Assembly: GCA_910579595.1 (NCBI GenBank)
Contig: CAJTVM010000037.1
Span: 1 to 10,380, forward strand
Length of the DNA: 10,380 nt
Direction of reading: 5' to 3'
From: an uncultured Oscillospiraceae bacterium
Lineage (GTDB): Bacteria; Bacillota; Clostridia; Oscillospirales; Oscillospiraceae
The position numbers were made by a program, and so were the translations under genes. A model generated the notes under the pieces. That model saw only the letters and a list, made by a program, of their open reading frames with translations. It searched no databases and was not told where the DNA came from. Positions 1 through 6,524 of the stretch are shown one piece after another; the stretch's first letter is position 1; each line of letters starts with the position of its first letter.

Positions 1-2
1 CG

Positions 3-14
3 CTGAGCGCTCAG
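3..14. promoter_or_regulatory. Perfect 12-bp palindrome, probable repressor operator
   Basis: CTGAGCGCTCAG is a perfect palindrome. It lies just downstream of the -10 box of the leftward promoter at 17-45, so it covers the expected transcription start. A TGAGCGCTCA core resembles operators of TetR-type repressors, which bind short GC-centred palindromes. The regulator and target gene lie outside the window, so the assignment is inferred from symmetry and position only. Confidence 0.5.
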
Positions 15-16
15 TT

Positions 17-45
17 AATATACCAGATACTCGCCCTCTTGTCAA
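17..45 (-). promoter_or_regulatory. Strong leftward sigma-A-type promoter
   Basis: Read on the minus strand, TTGACA (40-45) is followed after exactly 17 bases by TATATT (17-22). The -35 box matches consensus 6/6 and the -10 box 5/6. Transcription would start near position 10 and leave the window to the left. Upstream on the same strand are two A7 tracts that could act as an UP element. The gene it drives is not in the window. Confidence 0.75.
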
Positions 46-46
46 C

Positions 47-86
47 ACCTTTTTTTCATTTTTCCACCCTTTTTTTCATCTTTTCC
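47..86. repeat. Imperfect tandem repeat of about 20 bp with phased A-tracts
   Basis: Two adjacent copies (47-65 and 66-86) share the pattern ACC-T7-CAT-T-rich-CC. Their T7 tracts start 20 bases apart, close to two helical turns. On the minus strand they are A7 tracts directly upstream of the leftward -35 box. Phased A-tracts in this position bend DNA and can bind the RNA polymerase alpha subunit. The rest of 46-126 shows no clear terminator for the germination operon, only a weak 4-bp stem. Confidence 0.5.
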
Positions 87-126
87 TTCAGCCACAATAT
101 ATGGCCCATTTCCCACCTGTTCACCA

Positions 127-1056
127 CTATTTCTCCTCCCCTGCGGGAAGCAGTCCCGTCAAAACCGCCAGGATCGCACACCCCAGAGGCGCCACAATCC
201 CCGGCAGCGCCCCCATCACCCCGGTGAGCGCCGCCCCCAGCGCCGTTAAAACCGCCAGCGCGGGCCAGTGCCTGTCCCCCCAACTCCGGGCCAGCAATCC
301 AATGAAAACCAAATCCGGCAGCAGCCACAGCGCGGAAACCAGCCCCTCTAACCGTGCGCTGTCCCCCAGCAGCCCCGCCGCCGTGAAAAACGGCCCGTCC
401 AATTCCACCGCCACCGCCGGACTGAGCAGCCCCGCCGTCACCGCCGCCAGCGCCGCGGACAGAACGCCCAGCGTCCCCAACCAGACCAGTCCCCGGTGTA
501 CGCCCCCCGGCTCCTCCTTAACCTTATATAGAAATGGAAGCACAAACAGTCCAACGGACAGCACAGCCGTCCCGGCCTCCACCGATTCAAGCCAGCCGCC
601 CCCCGATTTCAGCGCCCACGTCCACTCCATCCTTGGCACTCCCAGCAGCAGCACCGCCGCCACCGTCACCCCAGCCGCCAGCCACAGAATCTCAACCGCC
701 CGGAAAAAGGCCGCCGCCTTTCCCCAGCCCATCCACAGCAGGGGCAGGGCCAGCAGAACCAGCAGCCATCCCGCGTTTCCCCGGCCTCCCGCCGCCGCCT
801 GAATCCGCCCCGCCGTCCGATCCAGGGCGTCCGCCATGAGCACCACCGCCCAGAACCCATAGAGCACCCTCAGCACCGGCTGCAAAGGCCTGCGCCCCAC
901 CTTCCGCAGCAGCAGCCACCCTGCCAGTACCCCTACGGGCACGCAGGCCAGCAGCCACCGCCAATCCGCCCGGCCAGCCGCAGCCGCCCCGGTGGACAGC
1001 CCGCCCACCAGCACCGCCACCGACAACTGCCGGGGGGACAGCTTATCGCTTTTCAC
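127..1056 (-). CDS. gerAB: GerAB-like spore germination permease subunit (GerAB/ArcD/ProY family)
   Basis: This is the third gene of the germinant receptor operon. The 309-residue product is almost entirely hydrophobic, with at least eight likely membrane segments. It opens with a short basic stretch and LSPRQL, resembling the start of GerAB-family permeases, the inner-membrane receptor subunit thought to bind the germinant. The GTG start at 1056 is chosen because it overlaps the stop of the preceding gene as GTGA and has GGAGGG 7 bases upstream; the in-frame codon at 1071 lacks these. GerAB proteins are usually about 360 residues, so this one is short, and its helix number may be reduced. 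It follows the GerAC-like gene, unlike the A-B-C order of Bacillus subtilis gerA. Family assignment rests on the hydrophobic profile, the N-terminal motif and the operon context; the germinant cannot be inferred. Confidence 0.8.
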   Translation of the reverse strand: MKSDKLSPRQLSVAVLVGGLSTGAAAAGRADWRWLLACVPVGVLAGWLLLRKVGRRPLQPVLRVLYGFWAVVLMADALDRTAGRIQAAAGGRGNAGWLLVLLALPLLWMGWGKAAAFFRAVEILWLAAGVTVAAVLLLGVPRMEWTWALKSGGGWLESVEAGTAVLSVGLFVLPFLYKVKEEPGGVHRGLVWLGTLGVLSAALAAVTAGLLSPAVAVELDGPFFTAAGLLGDSARLEGLVSALWLLPDLVFIGLLARSWGDRHWPALAVLTALGAALTGVMGALPGIVAPLGCAILAVLTGLLPAGEEK

Positions 1057-1619
1057 ACAAACTCCCTCCACTCCTCCCAGTCCACCAGCATCAAACCATC
1101 CCCCATCCCCGTCAGCAGGGGCAGGCCCAGTCCATCGCCGCTGTACAACGCCGCCAGTGCCTCCACCACCGTGGGGGCTTCAATCCCCTGCCGCGCCAGC
1201 AGCTCCAGCCCGGTAGCCGGGTCCTCGCAGTCCGCCAGCAGCGCCGCCGCCCCGTCCTCCGCCAGCCAGACGGACGCGGACGCCCCCAGCTCCTCGTTAC
1301 GCAGCGCCGCCAGCAGAATATGCTCCAGCTCCACATCCCGCCCTACGATTAAATAGGAAACGCTGGTGAGGGACAGTTCCTCCTTCCCTGACCAGGGCAG
1401 GCCCTCCAGCGCCTTCTCAAAGTCCGTCCCGGCGCACTGCCCCCGGCTCAGGTCGCCCTCCTGGTCCTCGCCGCCGCACACCGCTGTCAGTACCACCGGT
1501 CCAGCTCCGTCCACGCCCAGGACCCGCACCAGCGCCAGCCCCTCCGGCTCCTTGGGGGCGGGCTGCCAGCCCGCCAGCAGCACCGCCAGCCCGATACCAA
1601 CCAGCAGCCATCTCCTCAC
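1053..1619 (-). CDS. gerAC: Short GerAC-like germination protein without lipobox cysteine
   Basis: The middle gene of the germination operon encodes 188 residues. After an N-terminal hydrophobic segment comes LAGWQ, where GerAC lipoproteins normally have an L-x-G-C-W lipobox. The cysteine is missing, so lipid attachment as in classical GerAC is not expected. The following segment (EGLALVRVLGVDGAG) fits the conserved start of the GerAC N-terminal domain, and a later LTSVSYLIVGRDV matches the same domain. Full GerAC proteins are about 370-400 residues; here the C-terminal half is absent and the protein ends cleanly with a stop overlapping gerAB. The GTG start overlaps the gerAA stop as GTGA, with AGGAGG 8 bases upstream. 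The clean overlaps argue for a functional short form rather than decay. It may be held in the membrane by its uncleaved hydrophobic segment. Confidence 0.7.
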   Translation of the reverse strand: MRRWLLVGIGLAVLLAGWQPAPKEPEGLALVRVLGVDGAGPVVLTAVCGGEDQEGDLSRGQCAGTDFEKALEGLPWSGKEELSLTSVSYLIVGRDVELEHILLAALRNEELGASASVWLAEDGAAALLADCEDPATGLELLARQGIEAPTVVEALAALYSGDGLGLPLLTGMGDGLMLVDWEEWREFV

Positions 1620-3136
1620 CCCTGATTCCTCCTGTTCTCCGTGTTCAGATAATCGGGCCGGGTTTTCACATCGGGCAGCGGCTCCCGCAGCACCGTGTGC
1701 CCCTCCTTCTGCATCCCGGCGTTGGAGGCAAAGGGCGTGAGGTAGGCCACCCCGAAGGTCTCCAGCACCGCAAGCCGGTACACCAGCACCGCCCCGGCCA
1801 GCACCAGCCCCGTCAGCCCCAGGAGCCCCCCGGCAGCAGTGAGCAAGAACCGCCAGATCCGTAGCGCTCCGGCAAAGTCCTGGCTGGGGGCGGTGTACCC
1901 GGCAATGCCCGCAATGGCCACCACCACCAGCACGGCGGGGGACACCAGCTTGGCCTCCACCGCCGCCGATCCCACCACCAATCCTCCCAAAATGGACACC
2001 GTCTGCCCGATGGACGACGGTAAACGCAGCCCCGCTTCCTGAAGCACCTCAAAGGCCAGCAGCATCACCAAAACTTCGGTAAGCGTAGAAAACGGCACAT
2101 CCGCCTTGGCGGCGATAATGGACAGGGTGAGCTTCACTGGAATCAACTCCGGGTAAAACAGCACCGCCGCCACATAAAGCCCTGGCAGGAACAGGGTAAT
2201 GAGCATACAAATATACCGCAGAACCGACAACGCCCCAGCCACCGCCCAGCTGGTGCTCCGATCCTGCCCGGTACGAAAGAAGCTGTCCAGGGTGGCGGGG
2301 AACAGCCATCCCATGGGGATACCGTCCACTATCACCCCCACGCGCCCCTCCGCCAGCCCGGTGCAGAACCGGTCGGGCCGCTCCGTGTACACCGTCAGCG
2401 GAAACGCCGTCTGGCTCTCGTCCGCCACATACTGCTCCAAACTCCCCGTCATCAGCAGCGCGTCAATGTCAATCTGCTCCAGCTTTGCCTTCACCTGCGC
2501 CGCCAAATCCGGGTCGGCAATTCCTTCCACATATAATACGTCCACCGGCGTGACGGACTGCCGCCCCACGATCTGCTCCTCGATCTTCAGCTCCGGGGCC
2601 CGGAACCGCCTGCGCACCAGGGAGGTATTGGTGCGCAGGCTCTCCACAAAGGAGTCCCGTGCCCCCTTCACATCCGGTTCGTTTTCCGGATCGGATACGG
2701 AGCGCTTCTCCTCCGTCCCCGCCGACAGGGTGAGCGCCTGCGTTTTTCCCGGGAAAAACAGCGCCACTGAGCCGTCAATCAGATCAAAAATCACCTGGTC
2801 CATGGTGTCCCTGCTCTGCACCACCAGGGAATACAGCCCACCCTTGAGCATCAGGTCAAAGGCCGCGTCCATATCCGGCGCCTCCCGCAGGGCCTCGTTC
2901 TGGGTCAGGGGCCGCAGCACATAGTCGCAGGCCCGCTCGTTTCTCACCTGCCCGGCAATAAACAGCATTTCCACCTGCTTGGCGGGATCATTGCTGAGGT
3001 ACAGGGTACGCCGGTTAAAATCCACGCACTTGTCGAACACCCCGGCCACCCCGTCCGCCGTCAGCGGCCCGCTATAGCGTGGCTCCCGCCGGGGATGTGG
3101 GGGCGGCGCCTCCTTCTGTGTCCCAAAAATTCCCAC
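1616..3136 (-). CDS. gerAA: GerA-family spore germinant receptor subunit A
   Basis: The first gene of the germination operon encodes 506 residues, the usual length for GerAA. A soluble N-terminal region (about 1-295) carries DPENEPDVKGARDSF (about 149-163) and GRVGVIVDG (about 264-272), both conserved in the GerA family. Membrane segments follow from about residue 307, including the signature EAGLRLPSSIGQTVSILGG (about 367-385) and an AIAGIAGYTAPS segment. GerAA forms an oligomeric inner-membrane channel with GerAB and GerAC that responds to nutrients and releases cations. The GTG start at 3136 is preferred because AAAGGAGG lies 7 bases upstream. The in-frame ATG codons at 3175 and 3169 lie upstream of the predicted sigma-G transcript and have no ribosome site. 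The paralogue type (gerA, gerB or gerK) cannot be resolved from the sequence. Confidence 0.93.
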   Translation of the reverse strand: MGIFGTQKEAPPPHPRREPRYSGPLTADGVAGVFDKCVDFNRRTLYLSNDPAKQVEMLFIAGQVRNERACDYVLRPLTQNEALREAPDMDAAFDLMLKGGLYSLVVQSRDTMDQVIFDLIDGSVALFFPGKTQALTLSAGTEEKRSVSDPENEPDVKGARDSFVESLRTNTSLVRRRFRAPELKIEEQIVGRQSVTPVDVLYVEGIADPDLAAQVKAKLEQIDIDALLMTGSLEQYVADESQTAFPLTVYTERPDRFCTGLAEGRVGVIVDGIPMGWLFPATLDSFFRTGQDRSTSWAVAGALSVLRYICMLITLFLPGLYVAAVLFYPELIPVKLTLSIIAAKADVPFSTLTEVLVMLLAFEVLQEAGLRLPSSIGQTVSILGGLVVGSAAVEAKLVSPAVLVVVAIAGIAGYTAPSQDFAGALRIWRFLLTAAGGLLGLTGLVLAGAVLVYRLAVLETFGVAYLTPFASNAGMQKEGHTVLREPLPDVKTRPDYLNTENRRNQG

Positions 3137-3143
3137 ATATTCC

Positions 3144-3151
3144 CCTCCTTT
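3144..3151 (-). promoter_or_regulatory. Ribosome binding site that fixes the gerAA start
   Basis: AAAGGAGG on the minus strand sits 7 bases before the GTG at 3136. It also lies within the reading frame that extends upstream to ATG 3175, so an annotation choosing the longest frame would bury it. The predicted sigma-G transcript begins at about this point, giving a leader of only about 15-20 bases. Confidence 0.8.
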
Positions 3152-3156
3152 GGCGA

Positions 3157-3186
3157 TAGTATGCCGCATCGGCATAGGTGTTATAC
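3157..3186 (-). promoter_or_regulatory. Sigma-G (forespore) promoter of the germination operon
   Basis: On the minus strand GTATA (3182-3186) and CATACTA (3157-3163) are separated by 18 bases. The sigma-G consensus known from Bacillus subtilis is G-H-A-T-R, 17-18 bases, C-A-T-W-H-T-A, and both boxes match at every position. Germinant receptor operons are standard sigma-G targets, so motif and neighbour agree. Transcription should start just ahead of the gerAA ribosome binding site. Confidence 0.85.
3160..3176. repeat. Inverted repeat inside the sigma-G promoter
   Basis: TATGCC and GGCATA form perfect 6-bp arms around a 5-base centre (GCATC on the plus strand). The repeat fills most of the promoter spacer and overlaps the -10 box. 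It could be an operator for a second forespore regulator, or a chance palindrome. Confidence 0.35.
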
Positions 3187-3238
3187 AAAAGTCAAGTTAA
3201 TCCCCCCGTTTTTGCCTGGTTATTCCTACAAAAGTAAA

Positions 3239-3267
3239 TTGACTGTGAGGAATGATCATGATAAAAT
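3239..3267 (+). promoter_or_regulatory. Sigma-A-type promoter of nfnAB
   Basis: TTGACT (3239-3244) and TAAAAT (3262-3267) are separated by 17 bases and each match the vegetative consensus at five of six positions. Transcription would start near 3274, giving a leader of about 50 bases before nfnA. The promoter is back to back with the sigma-G promoter of the germination operon. I see no riboswitch or terminator in the 190-base divergent region. Confidence 0.7.
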
Positions 3268-3325
3268 GAGCGAAAGGCATACCACAAACTCTTGGTATAA
3301 AACATTTGGAAAAGAGGAGAAGCCT

Positions 3326-4168
3326 ATGTATCGGATCGTAACAAAACGGGTGCTCAATCCCACCGTCACCCTGATGGAGGTGGAGGCCCCCGCCGTGGCC
3401 CGCAAGGCGGAGCCGGGGCAGTTCATCATCCTCCGGGTGGACGCCGACGGGGAGCGCATCCCCCTGACTATCGCGGCCTTTGACCGCGAGAAGGGCACCG
3501 TCACCATCATCTTCCAGATCGTGGGCGGAACTACCGAGAAGCTGAACCACAAGGAGGAGGGCGAGTACCTCCAGGACTTCGTCGGGCCCCTGGGCCGCGC
3601 TACCGAGACGGAGGGCCTCAAGCGCGTCGCCGTTGTGGGCGGCGGCGTGGGCACCGCCATCGCTTACCCCGTGGCCAAGAAGCTCCACGACGTGGGCTGT
3701 CACGTAGACCTGATTGTGGGCTTCCGCAATCAGGATCTGGTGATTTTGGAGGACGAGTTTAAAGCCGCCTCCACCCAGCTCATCATCGGCACCGACGACG
3801 GATCCTACGGCAAAAAGGCCCTGGTCACCGATCTGCTGAAGGAGCAGATCGAGGCGGGGGCGAAGTACGACCGGGTCATCGCCATCGGCCCGGTAATTAT
3901 GATGAAGTTCGTCTGCCAGCTCACGAAAGAATACGGCATCCCCACCGTGGTGTCCATGAACCCCATCATGATCGACGGCACCGGGATGTGCGGCGGCTGC
4001 CGCCTGAGCGTGGGCGGCGAGACCAAGTTTGCCTGCGTGGACGGCCCCGAGTTCGACGGCCACAAGGTGGACTTTGACGAGGCCATGGTGCGCGGCGCCA
4101 TGTATAAAGATTTCGAACGGCACGCCTACGAGGAAGCCTGTAATCTGTTCAAGCAGGAGGTAAAGTAA
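3326..4168 (+). CDS. nfnA: NADH-dependent ferredoxin:NADP+ oxidoreductase small subunit (NfnA type)
   Basis: The 280-residue product is a ferredoxin-NADP reductase-like flavoprotein. An FAD-binding beta-barrel comes first, with PGQFIILRV (30-38) and RIPLTIA (44-50). A nucleotide-binding domain starts at VAVVGGGVGTAIA (101-113). A C-terminal [2Fe-2S] site has C222, C225 and C237 preceded by D217; an aspartate ligand is known for this cluster in Thermotoga NfnA. NfnAB catalyses reversible, flavin-based electron bifurcation between NADPH and the NAD+/ferredoxin pair. The ATG at 3326 has GAGGAG 6 bases upstream and fits the family start; the open frame further upstream crosses the divergent promoters and is not coding. 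It is followed one base later by nfnB. Older annotations call this family sulfide dehydrogenase or a dihydroorotate dehydrogenase electron transfer subunit. Confidence 0.9.
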   Translation: MYRIVTKRVLNPTVTLMEVEAPAVARKAEPGQFIILRVDADGERIPLTIAAFDREKGTVTIIFQIVGGTTEKLNHKEEGEYLQDFVGPLGRATETEGLKRVAVVGGGVGTAIAYPVAKKLHDVGCHVDLIVGFRNQDLVILEDEFKAASTQLIIGTDDGSYGKKALVTDLLKEQIEAGAKYDRVIAIGPVIMMKFVCQLTKEYGIPTVVSMNPIMIDGTGMCGGCRLSVGGETKFACVDGPEFDGHKVDFDEAMVRGAMYKDFERHAYEEACNLFKQEVK

Positions 4169-4169
4169 G

Positions 4170-5579
4170 ATGCCCAACATGAGCCCAAATAAAAATCCCA
4201 TGCCCCACCAGGATCCCCAGGTGCGCTCCACTAATTTCAACGAGGTAGCCCTGGGCTACACGAAAGAGCAGGCCATTGACGAGGCCCAGCGCTGCCTGAA
4301 CTGCAAGAACAGCCCCTGCGTGTCCGGGTGCCCCGTGCAGATACGCATCCCCGAGTTCATCGCCAAGGTGGCGGAGGGTGATTTCGAGGGAGCCTACCAG
4401 ATCATCGCCAAGGACAGCGCCCTGCCTGCGGTGTGCGGCCGGGTGTGCCCCCAGGAGAGCCAGTGCGAATCCAAGTGCATCCGGGGCATCAAGGCCGAGC
4501 CGGTGGGCATCGGCCGGCTGGAGCGCTTTGTGGCCGACTGGCACAACGCCAACGCCACCGAGAAGGCCGTCCCCCCCGCCTCCAACGGGCATAAGGTGGC
4601 GGTCATCGGCTCCGGCCCCGCGGGCCTGACCTGCGCGGGCGACTTGGCCAAAAAGGGCTATGACGTGACGGTGTTCGAGGCCCTTCATCTGGCGGGCGGC
4701 GTGCTGGTGTACGGCATCCCCGAGTTCCGCCTGCCCAAGTCCATCGTGCAGAAGGAAGTGGACACCCTGAAGGAGCTGGGCGTCAAAGTGGAAACCAACA
4801 TGGTCATTGGCCGGGCCATCACCATCGACGAGCTGAAGGAGGAGTTTGGCTTTGAGGCGGTGTTCATCGGCTCCGGGGCGGGCCTGCCCAAGTTTATGAA
4901 CATCCCGGGCGAGAACCTGAAGGGCGTATACTCCGCCAACGAGTTCCTCACCCGCATCAACCTGATGAAGGCGTACAAGGACGGCGCGGACACCCCCATC
5001 CAGCACAGCATGAAGGTGGCGGTAGTGGGCGGCGGCAACGTGGCCATGGACGCGGCCCGGTGCGCCAAGCGGCTGGGGGCCGAGGTGTACATCGTCTACC
5101 GCCGGAGCGAGACGGAGCTTCCCGCCCGTGCCGAGGAGGTGGAGCACGCCAAGGAGGAGGGCATCATTTTCAAGACCCTCACCAATCCCACCGAGATCCT
5201 GGGCTACCACAACCCGGACGATCCCCGGGATCCCAAGAACGGCTCCGTGTCCGGCATCCGCTGCGTGGAGATGGAGCTGGGCGAGCCTGACGCGTCGGGC
5301 CGCCGCCGCCCCATCGTGAAGAAGGGCAGCGAGTTCGAGATCGACCTGGACTGCGTGATTATGGCCCTGGGCACCAGCCCCAACCCGCTGATCAAGTCCA
5401 CCACCGAGGGGCTTGAGACAGAGAAGTGGGGCGGCATCATCGCCGACGAGAACGGCCTCACCAGCCGGGATGGCGTGTACGCCGGCGGCGATGCGGTGAC
5501 CGGCGCGGCCACGGTGATCCTGGCCATGGGCGCGGGCAAGACCGCCGCCCGCGCCATCGACGAGGCCCTTTCCAAATAA
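4170..5579 (+). CDS. nfnB: Electron-bifurcating ferredoxin:NADP+ oxidoreductase large subunit (NfnB/GltD-like)
   Basis: The 469-residue protein pairs with NfnA. Its N-terminal region binds two [4Fe-4S] clusters through C42, C45, C50, C54 and C89, C93, C99, C103. An FAD-binding fold follows at VAVIGSGPAGL (143-153). An NADP(H)-binding fold begins at VAVVGGGNVAMDAAR (from about 283), with YRRSE after it. A C-terminal FAD contact, GVYAGGDAVTGA, lies near 435. This order is shared with the small subunit of glutamate synthase (GltD). No glutamate synthase large subunit is adjacent, and the nfnA partner sits immediately upstream, so the Nfn assignment is favoured. The ATG at 4170 has AGGAGG 9 bases upstream, inside the end of nfnA, indicating translational coupling. 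The last codons also contain the -35-like box of the promoter element at 5559-5609. Confidence 0.9.
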   Translation: MPNMSPNKNPMPHQDPQVRSTNFNEVALGYTKEQAIDEAQRCLNCKNSPCVSGCPVQIRIPEFIAKVAEGDFEGAYQIIAKDSALPAVCGRVCPQESQCESKCIRGIKAEPVGIGRLERFVADWHNANATEKAVPPASNGHKVAVIGSGPAGLTCAGDLAKKGYDVTVFEALHLAGGVLVYGIPEFRLPKSIVQKEVDTLKELGVKVETNMVIGRAITIDELKEEFGFEAVFIGSGAGLPKFMNIPGENLKGVYSANEFLTRINLMKAYKDGADTPIQHSMKVAVVGGGNVAMDAARCAKRLGAEVYIVYRRSETELPARAEEVEHAKEEGIIFKTLTNPTEILGYHNPDDPRDPKNGSVSGIRCVEMELGEPDASGRRRPIVKKGSEFEIDLDCVIMALGTSPNPLIKSTTEGLETEKWGGIIADENGLTSRDGVYAGGDAVTGAATVILAMGAGKTAARAIDEALSK

Positions 5580-5609
5580 GAAAAACTGTGATATAATAAC
5601 TGCCGGGGT
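5559..5609 (+). repeat. Copy 1 of promoter/hairpin element
   Basis: This segment aligns without gaps to 6474-6524 at about 40 of 51 positions by my hand count. Two blocks are nearly identical: GACGARRCCCTTTCCAA, and CTGTGRTATAATA followed by GCCGGGGT. The first block overlaps the last codons and stop of nfnB here, but is intergenic in copy 2. Spacing between the blocks is identical. Confidence 0.7.
5569..5597 (+). promoter_or_regulatory. Extended -10 promoter of the DUF5655/Sel1 unit
   Basis: TATAAT (5592-5597) is a perfect -10 box preceded by TGA, the extended -10 TGn motif. Seventeen bases upstream is TTTCCA (5569-5574), a weak -35 match. The predicted start near 5604 lies inside the left arm of the hairpin at 5595-5628. 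Confidence 0.65.
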
Positions 5610-5631
5610 GATAACCCCGGCAGTTATTTTT
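5595..5631 (+). terminator. Rho-independent terminator of nfnAB
   Basis: The arms at 5595-5609 and 5614-5628 are perfectly complementary over 15 bp around a GATA loop, and the 3' arm runs into a T-rich tract (TTATTTTT). This is a strong terminator for transcripts coming from nfnB. The left arm includes the end of the -10 box of the downstream promoter, so RNAs starting near 5604 would carry only a truncated stem set back from the T-tract. Confidence 0.85.
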
Positions 5632-5648
5632 CCCAGGAGGGATCCGCC

Positions 5649-6029
5649 GTGAACACCGACATTTTATTTTTCTTTGGGGAAAAGCCTGCGGCCCTGCCCC
5701 TGTACGAGGCGCTGGAGGCGCGCATTCTGGCCGAGGTGGATAACGTGACTGTCAAGGTGCAGAAAACCCAGATCGCCTTTGCCAACAAGCACAATTTCGC
5801 CTTTGCCTCCTTCCTTCCCGCCCGGAAAGCGAAAGAGCGCCCCGAAACCTACCTCACCGTCACCATCGGCCTGGGGCGGAGGCTGGACTCTCCCCGCGTT
5901 GACGCTTCGGTGGAGCCCTACCCCAACCGCTGGACCCACCATCTGCTGATCTCCGACCCGGCGGAGATTGACGATGAGCTGATGGGCTGGATTAGAGAGG
6001 CGGCAGCGTTTTCCGCAAGCAAGCGCTGA
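5649..6029 (+). CDS. DUF5655 domain protein
   Basis: This 126-residue protein resembles the DUF5655 family throughout: LYEALEARILAEV near the start, then VKVQKTQIAFANKHNFAFASFLP (about 35-57), the family's most recognisable stretch, and a C-terminal acidic helix (DDELMGWIREAA). The family has no established function; members are small soluble proteins or C-terminal domains of larger ones. No signal peptide or membrane segment is visible. Translation starts at GTG 5649, with AGGAGG 8 bases upstream and directly after the hairpin. It is the first gene downstream of promoter copy 1 and is followed about 40 bases later by the broken Sel1 gene, with no terminator seen between them. Confidence 0.75.
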   Translation: MNTDILFFFGEKPAALPLYEALEARILAEVDNVTVKVQKTQIAFANKHNFAFASFLPARKAKERPETYLTVTIGLGRRLDSPRVDASVEPYPNRWTHHLLISDPAEIDDELMGWIREAAAFSASKR

Positions 6030-6072
6030 ATCGCGGCGCGTCCCCAATGACCAGAAAGAGGTGGAATCAACC

Positions 6073-6458
6073 ATGGGTTATTATAAACCGTGCAAAGAAT
6101 TTGAACAGTGTAACCGCCTGATTGAGGAATATTTTAAAACCGGGCAATATGCGAAATGCTTCGCGGGCCACCTGGCCCTGGCCGAGGCGGGCTACCCCCT
6201 GGCGGAGTGCCAGGGGGGCTATTTCTATTACGAGGGCCCGGACGTGGAGAAGGATTGGACAAGGCGTTTGCCTGGACGAAGCGCGCCGCCGAGCACGGCG
6301 GCTGGAACGCCCAGTGCAACCTGGCCGAATTCTACGAGGAAGGCATCGGGACGCAGGCCGGCCTGGACCGGGCAAAGCACTGGTACCAGCAGGCGGCGGC
6401 CCAGGGCCACACCCTGGCGCTGGACAAATGCCGGGCGCTGAGTATTTCCGTCCCATGA
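6073..6458 (+). pseudogene. Sel1-repeat (TPR-like) protein gene with a single-base frameshift
   Basis: Two frames together encode one Sel1-like protein of about 128 residues. The first 61 codons (6073-6255) run from MGYYKPCKEFEQC to YEGPDVEKD. From 6255 the next frame continues with LDKAFAWTKRAAEHG, NAQCNLAEFYEEGIG and DRAKHWYQQAAAQGH, typical Sel1 repeat motifs, to a TGA at 6458. Restoring one T in the GATTGG at about 6253-6258 joins them as EKD-LDKAFAW. No slippery heptamer of the X-XXY-YYZ type is present, so programmed frameshifting is unlikely; a recent mutation or sequencing error fits. The ATG at 6073 has AGAGGTGG about 8 bases upstream. Sel1 repeats form alpha-helical scaffolds for protein contacts. 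The first half is cysteine-rich, with a less regular helical pattern. Confidence 0.75.
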
Positions 6459-6473
6459 CGGTCCGGCCCATTT

Positions 6474-6524
6474 GACGAAACCCTTTCCAAGCGGGCAAAG
6501 CTGTGGTATAATAGCAGCCGGGGT
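6474..6524 (+). repeat. Copy 2 of promoter/hairpin element
   Basis: This is the second copy of the element at 5559-5609, 915 bases downstream and in the same orientation. The conserved blocks are the CCCTTTCCAA region and CTGTGRTATAATA plus GCCGGGGT; the 10 bases between them have diverged. This copy lies entirely between genes. Confidence 0.7.
6484..6512 (+). promoter_or_regulatory. Extended -10 promoter of the GNAT-lspA operon
   Basis: TATAAT (6507-6512) preceded by TGG forms a perfect extended -10 element, and TTTCCA (6484-6489) lies 17 bases upstream. The layout is identical to promoter copy 1. The expected start near 6519 is again within the left arm of the following hairpin. It is the best candidate promoter for the tightly packed genes from 6566 to 8689. 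Confidence 0.65.

Noticed and set aside
101..802. Plus-strand Ser/Pro/Ala-rich frame opposite gerAB
   Set aside because: Antisense shadow of a membrane protein gene with no start signal.
3095..3325. N-terminal extension of nfnA upstream of 3326
   Set aside because: It would cross the divergent promoters and part of gerAA; the sequence does not resemble the family, and the ribosome site is at 3314-3319.
3197..4240. Long minus-strand open frame opposite nfnA
   Set aside because: Low-complexity H/G/A/V/L composition typical of antisense of GC-rich genes, no family motifs and no ribosome site. The plus strand has complete NfnA motifs.
4149..5210. Long minus-strand open frame opposite nfnB
   Set aside because: Same antisense shadow pattern; the plus strand carries both iron-sulfur motifs and nucleotide-binding folds.
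4170..5579. Glutamate synthase small subunit (GltD)
   Set aside because: Sequence alone is ambiguous, but the adjacent NfnA partner and absence of a gltB-like large subunit favour Nfn.
6240..6265. Programmed ribosomal frameshift in the Sel1 gene
   Set aside because: No slippery heptamer or downstream stimulatory structure is evident at the shift point.
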